Of a stretch of 64,000 bases of DNA, positions 9,867 through 19,620 are shown piece by piece (within the stretch, counting starts at the first letter, position 1; each line of letters begins with the position of its first letter). This DNA comes from Salticus scenicus (taxonomy: Eukaryota; Arthropoda; Arachnida; Araneae; Salticidae). The notes beneath the pieces are model-generated. The model did not search any database. It had not been told where the DNA came from and was given only the letters and a program-made list of their open reading frames with translations. Made by a program: the position numbers and the translations under genes. The stretch is from positions 199,318,427 to 199,382,426 of the forward strand of contig OZ005660.1 in assembly GCA_963930645.1 (NCBI GenBank). The letters are read 5' to 3'.

Positions 9867-10566
9867 TCGGGTTCTCCAGAGGGTTGAACGCCAAAGGAAA
9901 CACGGCGTCCCAGTGATCGCTGTAATGGTCCGTGTACCGGAAAGGGCCGTCGCGGAGGGACAAGATATGGGCATGGGAGGTGGCCGCGGCTAAGTGGCCC
10001 GAGAGTTCCCGAACCGAGAGGACGCCCTCCTTTTCGGGACCGAAACACGATCGCTCGGTGGCCGTGAGGGGTCGAGAGGCCAAGGTGCGCTCCTGGTACT
10101 GATGAACCCACAGTTGGATGTGTTGGGGCAGGAAGCGCGTACTCTCCATAAACGTCAAATCCAAGAGGGGGGCCACCCGGGGCACGTCGACATTGAGGAG
10201 GGCGAGGAAAGCGTACAGTTCCTCCTCGAAACTCGCACTCCTGCGATGCAAGACCCGAGTGTCCACCACGTATCGGTTCAACTTGAGGGTGAGGCACTGC
10301 TCCGGGTAGGACGCCACGTCCAGTCGGGGCACATGATACATGTAAAAGGTGTCCCCTCCCGGCACGAGATAACTGAGGTCGAAGGGGTTTGCATCCCGAA
10401 TGAACACATCCTCGGGTTGGTCGATGCGTCGATCGTACTGGCGAATCCGAGCCGGCGTGAGGGGCGGAATGGTTTTGTAATACACGTCTAAGAACACATA
10501 ATTTTCTAAAACGGGATATTGTTTCTGTTGCAAGAGGTCCAACACGACCTGCTTATAAGGTTCCAT
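9844..10566 (-). CDS. Unknown 240-aa protein
   Basis: Intact 240-aa frame, GC-rich, no membrane segment. It is convergent and overlapping with the 193-aa gene. Its start lies 18 bp from the start of the divergent gene at 10585, with no A/T palindrome between, so the two probably share a compact bidirectional promoter. The N-terminus (VVLDLLQQKQYPVLENYVF) is faintly like the N-terminus of the 180-aa protein at 38.4-38.9 kb, not enough to claim homology. Confidence 0.75.
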   Translation of the reverse strand: MEPYKQVVLDLLQQKQYPVLENYVFLDVYYKTIPPLTPARIRQYDRRIDQPEDVFIRDANPFDLSYLVPGGDTFYMYHVPRLDVASYPEQCLTLKLNRYVVDTRVLHRRSASFEEELYAFLALLNVDVPRVAPLLDLTFMESTRFLPQHIQLWVHQYQERTLASRPLTATERSCFGPEKEGVLSVRELSGHLAAATSHAHILSLRDGPFRYTDHYSDHWDAVFPLAFNPLENPIIDCRTH

Positions 10567-10584
10567 AAATCTTGACTAACTAAG

Positions 10585-11106
10585 ATGGAGGGCTATCCGA
10601 TCGATCGTCACGGGAATCAAGTGTACGTCCAAGGCTTTGCCAAAGACGCCGTCACCGGCGAGCTCTACTATGCCAAAGATGCTCAGGGTCATGAATTTTA
10701 TCCGAAAGCCAAAAACAAATCGCTTTTCATTCAGGACAAGAGAGCCTTGTACGCGGACGGGAGCGAGCGTTACCCCTCCGACTCGAGTGGGAACGAATAT
10801 TACATAAGGGAAGACGATAACAAACCGGTCTTGTTTCGGAAAGGGGACGGGTCCTATTACTTGGCTAAAAATAAAAACGGACACGATTTAATCCCGTGGA
10901 ATTATTTTTCGCACTACATTCAAGATGAGCCCTGCATCTACACCAAAGACAGCAACGGGAACACCGTCTATGTGAGAGAGTCCGCCTTTCCACCCGCCTT
11001 TAAAGCCCTCATTCGATGGGTGTGTCACATCAGCGTCATTTGTCCAAAAATAACCGGCTGTCACACCAATTTATATACCAGTTATTCTTCCGAACACACA
11101 TCATAA
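10585..11106 (+). CDS. YxxDxxGNEYYP-repeat protein, short form
   Basis: A 173-aa protein built from degenerate ~20-residue repeats of the type Y-(A/P)-K-D-x-x-G-x-E-(F/Y)-Y-P, best seen at residues 25-40, 50-80 and 95-125. The same repeats make up the 323-aa protein at 26.5-27.5 kb, which ends in a membrane anchor; this copy has no clear anchor and a Cys-containing tail. Such repeats suggest a beta-structured virion surface or fibre protein (inference). The stop codon TAA uses the first bases of the following A-run. Confidence 0.78.
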   Translation: MEGYPIDRHGNQVYVQGFAKDAVTGELYYAKDAQGHEFYPKAKNKSLFIQDKRALYADGSERYPSDSSGNEYYIREDDNKPVLFRKGDGSYYLAKNKNGHDLIPWNYFSHYIQDEPCIYTKDSNGNTVYVRESAFPPAFKALIRWVCHISVICPKITGCHTNLYTSYSSEHTS

Positions 11107-11164
11107 AAAAAAAAAAAAAAAAAAATTTTTTTTTTTTTTTTTTTTTTTTTTCAAGTAGGTATGA

Positions 11165-11237
<73 letters not shown>
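11105..11237. repeat. Two A(n)T(n) palindromes
   Basis: Palindromes at 11105-11151 and 11168-11237 with a spacer CAAGTAGGTATGACTT between them, separating two plus-strand genes. Confidence 0.93.
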
Positions 11238-11242
<5 letters not shown>

Positions 11243-11254
11243 AGAGGGAGAGAG

Positions 11255-11813
11255 ATGGTGTTTAAACCAGTCATGTCTAATTTAAACGTGTTTTTTGATC
11301 CTAGTTTCATTTTGAAACCTGATAAATATTTTAATTTGTTGGAAAAAGAATTGGTTTATCTAAAAAATTATAAAATTTATCGAAGGTATCCAGTTCCACG
11401 CCTCGTGGCTGGCTATGGTGACAACAGTTCCATAACCTATCGATATTCTGGAACAACTGTTCAGTCCAGAGTATGGACGCCAACGTTGTTGCACATTAAA
11501 GAGAGGGTGGAATCGGCTACCAATTATAAATACAATTTCTGTCTGATTAACAAGTATCGTAACGGATACGACAGCATTGGAAAACATAAAGACGATGAGA
11601 TAGATATTGCCCCCAATTCCCCTATAGCATGTGTTAGTTTCGGCCAAGAGAGAAAATTAAAATTTTCAAGGTTGGATTTTAAACCCGTCTTTTATAACAT
11701 GACAAGCGGTAGTTTAATGGTGATGCATCCCCCCACCAATAAATATTGGTACCATGAAATACCGAAAGAACCAGAAAAATTAGGCGTACGCATAAGCCTA
11801 ACCTTCAGGAAAT

Positions 11814-11821
<8 letters not shown>
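11255..11821 (+). CDS. AlkB/ALKBH2-3-like 2-oxoglutarate Fe(II) dioxygenase
   Basis: A 188-aa protein with the ALKBH2/3 signatures in order: PRLVAGYGDN, a Y-R-Y-S-G segment, N-K-Y-x-x-G-x-D-S-I-G-x-H-x-D (iron ligands His and Asp near residues 110-112), PIACVSFG, GSLMVMHPPTNKYWYH (second iron His near 165), and RISLTFR (2-oxoglutarate-binding Arg). The family removes methyl lesions from DNA or RNA bases by oxidative demethylation. In a virus it probably repairs genome or transcript alkylation. All catalytic residues appear present. The stop codon merges into an A-run. Confidence 0.92.
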
Positions 11822-12980
<1,159 letters not shown>

Positions 12981-12986
12981 ATACAT

Positions 12987-13948
12987 TTATTGAAGTTCTC
13001 GAAATTCAATCTGCGTATGCCTTGGAGTACGATCTCTTCGAGTTGGAAATTTAGTGGCACAATGACTTGTTAAATGTCTGCATACTTTATTATGGACTCT
13101 ATTCCTAGTAAACGGTCCATCTCTGTTTACAAACGTTAAACTATGCGGATAATAATTATATCTCAACGTGTTGGGTGCTGTTCTTCGTAAATAGGGATTT
13201 CTTATAATTCTTTGGGGACTGGGTGATCTACTTCTTGAGCTACTTCTTGAGCTACTACCACTACTGGATCCTCCACCACCTCTACCTCTGCCTCTACCTC
13301 TGCCTCTGCCTCTACCTCTACCTCTGCCTCTACCTCTGCCTCTACCTCGTCCAGGTGGCGGGGATGGAGGGCGGCCAGGTGGCGGGGATGGAGGGCGACC
13401 TGCGGGAGGTCGTGGAGACGGGGATCGAGGAGACCCTCGGGGAGGAGACCTTCGAGGAGACGGGGACCTTCGAGGGGACGGGGACCTTCGAGGGGACGGG
13501 GACCTTCGAGGAGACGGGGACCTTCGAGGAGACCCTCGGGGAGGAGACCGGGACCTTCCGGGAGAGAGGCGTCGCAATCCCGGTGCGATCGGCTTACTCG
13601 CAAACGGTTTGAATTCCACCACGGGACTGGAGATGGGCGAATAGTGCGGGGTTCGGGAGGGTCCTGCCACGGGACTGGAGATGGGTGAATAGTGCGGCCT
13701 CGAGGTGGGGGTGACGCGTCGGGTCGGTGAACGGCCCCGTAATCCGGCCCGACGCACGGGAGAGGCACTCTGTCTTCTCTCGGGGGTCGAGGAGAGGAAG
13801 AGGATTCGTTCTGGAGAGAACGAATGACCGAATTGACTTGAGGCATCATTCCCAGGGAGGAGGAGGAGGATTCGGTCGAAGGGCTATGAAACGTCGCATC
13901 ACTACTACCCAGCGAACGAATGACACTGTTTAATCTCGCATCGCTCAT
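12987..13948 (-). CDS. SR- and RG-rich basic protein, frame broken once
   Basis: The first ~60 codons from ATG 13948 contain two copies of an NSVIRSL motif and Ser runs. Downstream, the convincing coding frame shifts: it has SPRRSPSPRRSP arrays, Pro/Arg repeats, a long (GR)n run and an SSRSSSRSRSP segment, then a conserved-looking tail to a stop at 12987. The frames can be reconciled by a one-base change near a C5 run around 13780. The ATG-initiated frame otherwise continues as Glu/Val-rich low complexity, typical of a wrong frame. SR/RG proteins bind RNA or condense nucleic acid; here possibly genome packaging or RNA binding (inference). Confidence 0.6.
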
Positions 13949-13958
13949 CTTGTTTTTT

Positions 13959-14860
13959 TCAATGGATCCAAAGGATGTTTTTCACCAAAGGGGTCACGTT
14001 GTGCATGGCCGCGGCTTTGCAGGCGTCTTCGACCGATTTCGGAGCCACAAATTCGATGCCGCCAAAGGACGAGACGGGGATATCGAACTGTTTGGTGATG
14101 ACGCCCGACGTGTAAAAAGGCAGCATGGAGAGCAGGGTCGCTTTATCCGTGACATTGCCGTATTCGAAATCGATGCAAAAAAGGGCGTCGATAATTTTTT
14201 GGGTGAATCGTTTGAATGCCGAGTGACCCGTTTCCGAAAAGCAAATGACCCATCGATCGATGTAAGCACGGTTCTCCAGCATGTAATCGAAAGCATCCCA
14301 AAAAGCCAAATACATGCTCAAAATGTCCTTATTGAAAGGAATCAGGTTGATGACCACGTAGGTGTTGGGCTCCTTCAGACCCATGCTCACTTTTCCGGAG
14401 AGCGTTTGCACGGTGATGTGGTCCCTTTCCACCAGTCCCACATTGCGGGTCTGGATGGACAAGTCTTGCCGCTTCAGTAATTCGGCCGTCCCCTCGAGAT
14501 CCATGCCGCGGAAATAACAGACATGGATCCACGGTTCGTTGTCCCCCCTTTTAAACGTATAGTGCGAGGTGAAAACGACGACGCGAGACACCAGGGATGC
14601 TTGATCACCAATTTGTGGGAGCTGGGCTCCAAATAGAGGAGCAAATCACATTTGTCGATGGGATCGGTCGAGCGCTGAATGTGAATGCGATTGTCGGCCG
14701 ACGAGGAATTGCAACGGTCCGACACGATGATGACCCGAAGCAAAGGGATCGAGAGGAGCGTCTCTAAGAGGAGAGGAAGATGACGTCCTAAATTTCCAAA
14801 CACGATCGTGCGATCCTGTCGTAAGATAAACTCAAACAAGTCTTGGAGGCTCTGTATCAT
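13959..14860 (-). CDS. Unknown protein with a frame break near 14600
   Basis: A frame from ATG 14860 is convincing for ~85 codons (LLLYLEPSSHKLVIKHPWC). After that it turns into low-quality sequence, while another frame (210 codons, only a GTG at its upstream end) becomes convincing (VVVFTSHYTF onward) and runs to 13959. The second frame has no upstream ATG before a stop. The simplest reading is one ~295-aa gene with a single frameshift near 14590-14610, through sequencing error, programmed shift or mutation. The alternative is two overlapping genes, the second starting at an internal ATG near residue 30. No family recognised. Confidence 0.6.
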
Positions 14861-14935
14861 AACTTGATTATTATAAAATTATTGATGATTTATAAAAAAA
14901 ATAAATGACTAATTTTGATCCTTATAGATTTCAAG

Positions 14936-15088
14936 ATGAAATTAATTTGTGGTATTTGCCGAGAACCTAAAAGTATCAACACATCCCTGGTTTTATTGTG
15001 CCGTCACAGTTTCCATGAAGAATGCATCATGACATGGCTGGAGATAAACCCAACGTGCCCGGAATGTAGGAACAGAAGAAGAAATTAA
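14936..15088 (+). CDS. Mini RING-H2 finger protein (50 aa)
   Basis: A 50-aa frame that is almost entirely a RING-H2 finger: Cys5, Cys8, Cys22, His24, His27, Cys30, Cys41 and Cys44 have the C-x2-C, C-x-H-x2-H-x2-C, C-x2-C pattern, with the usual Trp34 and a Pro (CPEC) before the last Cys. RING proteins act as E3 ubiquitin ligases or assembly adaptors. It lies divergent to the gene ending at 14860 and convergent to the sushi gene, with no A/T palindromes nearby. The complete ligand set makes chance unlikely despite the small size. Confidence 0.8.
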   Translation: MKLICGICREPKSINTSLVLLCRHSFHEECIMTWLEINPTCPECRNRRRN

Positions 15089-15227
15089 AAGACTCTATAA
15101 AAAATTTATAAGGAAATATGGTTATCACCATTTTATTTTACATTAAATATTTCTATTCATTCATTAACGTTATGTAAAATATTATAATAAACATTTTTTA
15201 TTAACTGTTTATAGTCTATATATTATA

Positions 15228-16181
15228 CTATTTTATTGTAGTTAAATCCAAATAAATATTTTTACAGAAAATATAGATTATATAAGAATAAAATGATAAA
15301 AATAAAAATGTCATAAAATAAACCCAATAGTCATTTTTATCGGGTGATGGCACCACAGGAGGGGGCGGTGGCATCACAGGAGGAGGGGGTTGCGGTGGTA
15401 TCACAGGAGGGGGTGGTGGGGGCGGTGGGATCACAGGAGGAGGGGGTGGGGGCGGTGGGATCGCAGGAGGCGGTGGTGGAATCACAGGAGGGGGGAGCAG
15501 AGAAGAGAGTTTGAACGTGGTACAGTTTGGGTTCGTCCACGTGCCATCCGGTAAACATTTGATGAATTGGACTCGGCCCTCACAGGTCACCAGCGCAGCG
15601 CCTGGATTGATATTTCTCAGCACGTGGGGTGTATCGGGTAAAGCGGGACAAGGCGCACATCGAAAGGCGTCGCCGCTCCACGTGCCATCCGCTTGGCACA
15701 TTCGGTCCCCCCCTACCCCATAAAATCCATCCTCACACGTGAAAGTGGCCACGGATCCCACCTTTCGATCCGGATACGAAACGCTTCCGTGTTCGGGAGG
15801 CTGTAACTCGGGGCACTGGACGGGCAGACATTTCAATTTTTCGATCGAAGGGGTCCATTCCCCACTCGCCCCGCAAAAGATTTTGGCCATAGGGGGGTTG
15901 TTGAGTCGAAAACCTTCCAGACAGTGGTAAACGACGTGTTTGGAATAGATGTACTCTTGACCCCGGGTGAATCCGTTTTTAAGGAGGGGCGGTCGGCCGC
16001 AAGACACCGGTGTGCAAGTGACCGAGGGAGGATCCCACTTCAATTCTGGGGTCAGTTGGGAAAAACGAATCTGAGATGTGTATCCACGCTGACATTGGAG
16101 GGTCACTCGATCTCCTGCGGAATAGGGGGGTTCCCCCATAAATTCTCCTTTCACGGCTACCGGTAAAGTATCTATCATCAT
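15228..16181 (-). CDS. Sushi/complement-control domain membrane protein
   Basis: A 317-aa protein. Residues ~58-118 and ~120-180 are two complete sushi (CCP/SCR) modules with four Cys and the conserved Trp and Gly (for example VGSVATFTCEDGFYGVGG). Residues ~20-56 are an N-terminally truncated module and ~180-225 a degenerate fourth. A Pro/Val/Ile repeat linker (PPPPPPVIPP) follows, then a C-terminal transmembrane helix (YWVYFMTFLFLSFYSYIIYIF). No signal peptide is visible at the chosen ATG. In poxviruses and herpesviruses such proteins regulate host complement; here the target is unknown. It was probably captured from an animal host. Confidence 0.9.
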   Translation of the reverse strand: MMIDTLPVAVKGEFMGEPPYSAGDRVTLQCQRGYTSQIRFSQLTPELKWDPPSVTCTPVSCGRPPLLKNGFTRGQEYIYSKHVVYHCLEGFRLNNPPMAKIFCGASGEWTPSIEKLKCLPVQCPELQPPEHGSVSYPDRKVGSVATFTCEDGFYGVGGDRMCQADGTWSGDAFRCAPCPALPDTPHVLRNINPGAALVTCEGRVQFIKCLPDGTWTNPNCTTFKLSSLLPPPVIPPPPPAIPPPPPPPPVIPPPPPPPPVIPPQPPPPVMPPPPPVVPSPDKNDYWVYFMTFLFLSFYSYIIYIFCKNIYLDLTTIK

Positions 16182-16206
16182 TCTCTCAAGCTAACTTTTT
16201 TTTCTT

Positions 16207-16210
<4 letters not shown>

Positions 16211-16281
<71 letters not shown>
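16211..16281. repeat. A(n)T(n) palindrome
   Basis: Sits between divergent starts at 16181 (minus) and 16314 (plus), about 30 bp from each. Confidence 0.95.
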
Positions 16282-16283
<2 letters not shown>

Positions 16284-16313
16284 TTTAAAGAATATCCATC
16301 ATAACTTTGGCAT

Positions 16314-16882
16314 ATGGCTTCATCACTTAGACATTCAATTCTAAATGATTTATTGGAGAATTTTTGTAAAAAAAGACGTTATACGAAAAAAACTGTCATT
16401 CGTACAGATTATATTCTTGAAAATGTCTTTTCGTACTTATTGAAAAATTATCATCAATTTAATGCCATTGAGGCCATAAATGAGAAAGAAAAAGAGGTTT
16501 TAGATACCATAAAATATATTTTAGATCATTTTGAAAAGACTTTTGTACCCATTATAAGAAAACTTTATGTACAAATACAAATAAATGACTATGATGAGAC
16601 GAATTCGATTTTACAAGGCATAGCAAACGAAATTTTCAATGAAGGTGTAAATTGGAGTAGAATTGTTGCTTATTTCTTTTGTGTTAGAGAATATGTGATT
16701 TTAGGAATGAGTCCATCAACTTCATTTATAGATGTGGCATTTGAAATGTTTTCACGAATAGTAAAGGTAACATTAGGATCATGGATAGAAGATCATGATG
16801 GTTGGCAAGGCATAAAAATTTTAAAAGAGGACAAACCGTCATCTGAACCAAGTTGGGCTAAAAGTCTTTTACAAGCATCCTG

Positions 16883-16883
<1 letters not shown>
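16314..16883 (+). CDS. Viral Bcl-2 homologue 1
   Basis: A 189-aa protein with a clear BH1 motif at ~110-126 (EGVNWSRIVAYFF) and BH2 at ~156-164 (SWIEDHDGW), correctly spaced, and an N-terminal helix TDYILENVFSYLLK like helix 1 of Bcl-2 proteins. There is no obvious C-terminal membrane anchor. Such proteins bind BH3 segments of pro-apoptotic partners and block mitochondrial cell death; ASFV, iridoviruses, herpesviruses and poxviruses carry examples. The gene is AT-rich and flanked by A/T palindromes. A second, frame-broken homologue lies at 39.6-40.1 kb. Confidence 0.9.
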
Positions 16884-16922
<39 letters not shown>

Positions 16923-17002
16923 TTTTTTTTTTTTTTTTTTAAAATTACATTATTAAAAAAAAAAAAAAAAAAAAAAAAATTTTTTTTTTTTTTAAATTAC
17001 AT

Positions 17003-17070
<68 letters not shown>
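16883..17070. repeat. Three A(n)T(n) palindromes with near-identical spacers
   Basis: Palindromes at 16883-16940, 16954-16993 and 17007-17070. The two spacers are the same sequence, AAATTACATTATTAAAA, so the hairpin plus spacer unit has been tandemly duplicated. Confidence 0.93.
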
Positions 17071-17136
17071 CATCACTTACATCTTCATTTCAAAAATGAT
17101 TCGTGTTCAAGTTGTTCATACGAAAATGTTTTAATC

Positions 17137-17952
17137 ATGAGTAATACTAATAAATTATCTCTATTTTGTTTACATCATGATATTTTGGAAAAAATCTTTA
17201 AAAACTACATTCCATTTCATGATAAATTAAAATTACTTGAAATGTCTGAATTTAAAACTCTACTGTGCAATCCTTATTTGTGGTCAATTCCTCACCATTT
17301 CTTTTCTGAATTCTTACAAATAGGGAAGATGATAAAAGAAGGTTGGTATTTAAATAATCACAATCAACCAATTTATGTGTCCTTGGACGAAAAAAACGCA
17401 AGTATACTTGTAATTTATTTTTCGTATAAAAAGAATCATGATCCTAAATGGATGAATGTTTGCAAAGAACAAAATGGAATTTTAAAACGTGCAATGGTCG
17501 ATGGTAAATTATTACAAGTATGGATTGAATTGAAATATTTTCAAGAGTATTTTAACTTTGTTACAAAGAATTTCTTAGCTGTCGATGATATAATGAAATT
17601 TCGATTTTATTCTTTGGAAGGAAACAAAATTATCGCTGTGAATCGTTCTTCTAAAATTCTTCGTTATCCCGACTTCTTCACTCCCAAAATTTATCATTTT
17701 GATAGACAATGTTCTGTGGGTGGAACTATCGAAGAACCTCGCTTTCTAATCACCTTGAAAAATGAATATGCATTAACACAAAGATATCTTGCATCTACAA
17801 ATAGGGAAGAAACCCTTCTTACACCCATATATTTTAAGGAAAACTACCTGGATGTTTATCCTATCGACCTTCAAAATGTACCATCCAATGGTGAAATGTT
17901 GAATGATGAGCATATTGTTGTTTTGAGACATTATGAATATCGATTGAAATAA
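17137..17952 (+). CDS. F-box-like protein
   Basis: A 271-aa protein. Residues ~8-52 (LSLFCLHHDILEKIFKNYI, then KLKLLEMSEFKTLLCNPYLW) fit the F-box pattern of a Leu-rich helix pair ending in Trp. F-box proteins link substrates to SCF ubiquitin ligases. The remaining ~210 residues are of unknown type. The 3' third (KIIAVNRSSKILRYPD onward) is duplicated in degraded form just downstream at 18.0-18.3 kb. The F-box call is by pattern only; the rest of the protein does not show LRR, WD or ankyrin repeats. Confidence 0.62.
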   Translation: MSNTNKLSLFCLHHDILEKIFKNYIPFHDKLKLLEMSEFKTLLCNPYLWSIPHHFFSEFLQIGKMIKEGWYLNNHNQPIYVSLDEKNASILVIYFSYKKNHDPKWMNVCKEQNGILKRAMVDGKLLQVWIELKYFQEYFNFVTKNFLAVDDIMKFRFYSLEGNKIIAVNRSSKILRYPDFFTPKIYHFDRQCSVGGTIEEPRFLITLKNEYALTQRYLASTNREETLLTPIYFKENYLDVYPIDLQNVPSNGEMLNDEHIVVLRHYEYRLK

Positions 17953-18005
17953 TTTCTTTTCAAACGTTTATGATGATGAAATGATTAAAAATAACACACT
18001 TTGTT

Positions 18006-18323
18006 AAAAAAAATATCGCTGTAAATCGTTTTTCTAATATTCTTCGTTATCCCGATGCTTCTACTCCCAAAATTTATCATTTTGATAAACAATGTTTTGT
18101 AGGTGGAACTACCGAAGAACCTCATATTTTATTCAAGTTGGAAAATGAATATAAATTAACACAAAGGTGTCTTAGCTGTGGATGCACAAATGGGAGAGAA
18201 ATCCTTACACCCATATATTTCACAGAAAACTCCCTGGATATTTATCCTATTAAAACTGTCCCATTCGAAGATGTAATGATTGTTGCTGAGAGAAGATTTG
18301 AATTCCTTCCCATCCATTCGTAA
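18006..18323 (+). pseudogene. Truncated duplicate of the F-box-like gene's 3' end
   Basis: Sequence from about 18006 repeats the last ~320 bp of the preceding gene (ATCGCTGTAAATCG onward) with ~20-25% differences and a frame that stays mostly open: the residues match LTQRxL, REExLTPIYFxEN and LD(V/I)YPI. It has no F-box part, so it is a partial tandem duplication. A 61-aa ATG frame (18138-18323) is available but unlikely to be functional. Confidence 0.75.
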
Positions 18324-18794
18324 AAAAGCTTCATATATCACAATCACAAGTATTCTGGGTCTGTTTTATCCATTCCTATAAAAGCATATTTTCCAATAAA
18401 ACAACTTTCTCGAAAAAGTTCGTTTACTTATATGGAATTAATATTAAGTTCATCCTTTGAAAGAGGAAAGAAACATTGTCAGATGTAGTACAGTATATGC
18501 CGTACAACAATTTGAAAATACTACTCAAAATTTTGGAAAATAATGATTATTTGTAATTATGTGTCTATAAAAAATAAATAATCATTAAATATTTCTCTCT
18601 TTTTATTTTTAACATACTCATGAAGGCATCAATGAAAAGGTCATTCATACATAATGATTAACACTATATTATTTTTAGGCTATTGGATAACCTCCAATTA
18701 CCAACTTATTTATTTTTTTTTCAATTTTTCAAATATATACACAAATAATTTTTTCAAATACATTTTTCAAAATATATACATAACAGAAACAATT
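18324..18794. other. AT-rich intergenic region, nothing recognised
   Basis: About 470 bp, AT-rich, without convincing frames, palindromes or repeats other than short T/A runs. It lies between the F-box duplicate and the 3' end of the spliced-looking minus-strand gene. Confidence 0.6.
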
Positions 18795-18860
18795 CTACCA
18801 CCCATCATCTTCGCTGCTGCTGCTGTCAGGTGCCACCCGTACCTATATATTAAAAAAATA

Positions 18861-18918
<58 letters not shown>

Positions 18919-18943
18919 TAATAATAATAATAATAATAATAAT

Positions 18944-18978
<35 letters not shown>

Positions 18979-19414
18979 CATTTGTACCTCTGTAAAATTG
19001 AATGGGTATCCTTGCAGTCATAGAGGCATAGACCGGGTAACTTCTGTCCTCCTTAGCCTGATAATTTAATAAGTGGTACTGGGTGGTACACTCGGGTCTT
19101 ACTTCCCATTCGTCCTGTCTGGTGGTTTCATTTCTTTTACCATCCCAGTACGTAATTTCCTTATCAAGTTCCCGGTATCCTCGTGGACTTTCCTCCGGTA
19201 TGGGTGGTAGAGGTCTGTTGAAGCGAGACCTTCTGGATGGGGGTGGTCTTCTTAGACCTCTCAAAGAAGAACCTTGTTTGTCTAGGTACTGGCGGCACCT
19301 TCTACATATAACCCATATAATAGATTGTTGTCTTGCATCGTGGCAAGTTATCTTGCCACAAAAGTTGCACCCGATGTATCCATTGAAATCCGGAGTTATA
19401 TCATCACCACTCAT
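18795..19414 (-). CDS. Zinc-binding-like protein, probably two exons
   Basis: Exon 1 (19414-18980, 145 codons) has CNFCGKITC and ICRRC motifs, a likely zinc site, followed by a Pro/Arg-rich section and an aromatic-rich domain. Its frame then enters an (ATT)n/(AT)n microsatellite that would encode a run of ~20 Ile and alternating Ile-Tyr. At exactly this point the minus strand reads AAT|GTAAGT, a consensus 5' splice site; TATATAG at 18850-18843 gives a 3' site. Joining leaves the frame open for 15 more codons ending in an acidic SSSSEDDGW tail and TAG at 18795. Unspliced reading to 18767 is the alternative. Confidence 0.65.
18843..18979 (-). other. Candidate spliceosomal intron (137 nt)
   Basis: GTAAGT at the 5' end, AG at the 3' end, filled with (TTA)n and (TA)n microsatellite, phase 0. 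See the enclosing gene. Confidence 0.6.
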
Positions 19415-19620
19415 TTTTACTGCAGTCTTCTCGCTTTAATGTCAATCCACTACTTTACCAGAGGCTTCTGACTACACGCGATATTTATTGCCGCGCTATC
19501 CGCCGTGCTGCGCCCTCTACATCACGAGTTCAACCGGATGTTCTGGGGCAAGAACAAAAAACTCCCTTGACCTGTCTCGCTCACCACGGTGAGTGCAATG
19601 CCCTCGTGGTATTAAGAAAG

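Noticed and set aside
19561..19620. N-terminal extension of the sulfhydryl oxidase-like gene from TTG 19567, with a GGTGAGT donor-like site
   Set aside because: A standard ATG at 19621 gives a complete protein, and no convincing acceptor follows the donor-like sequence.
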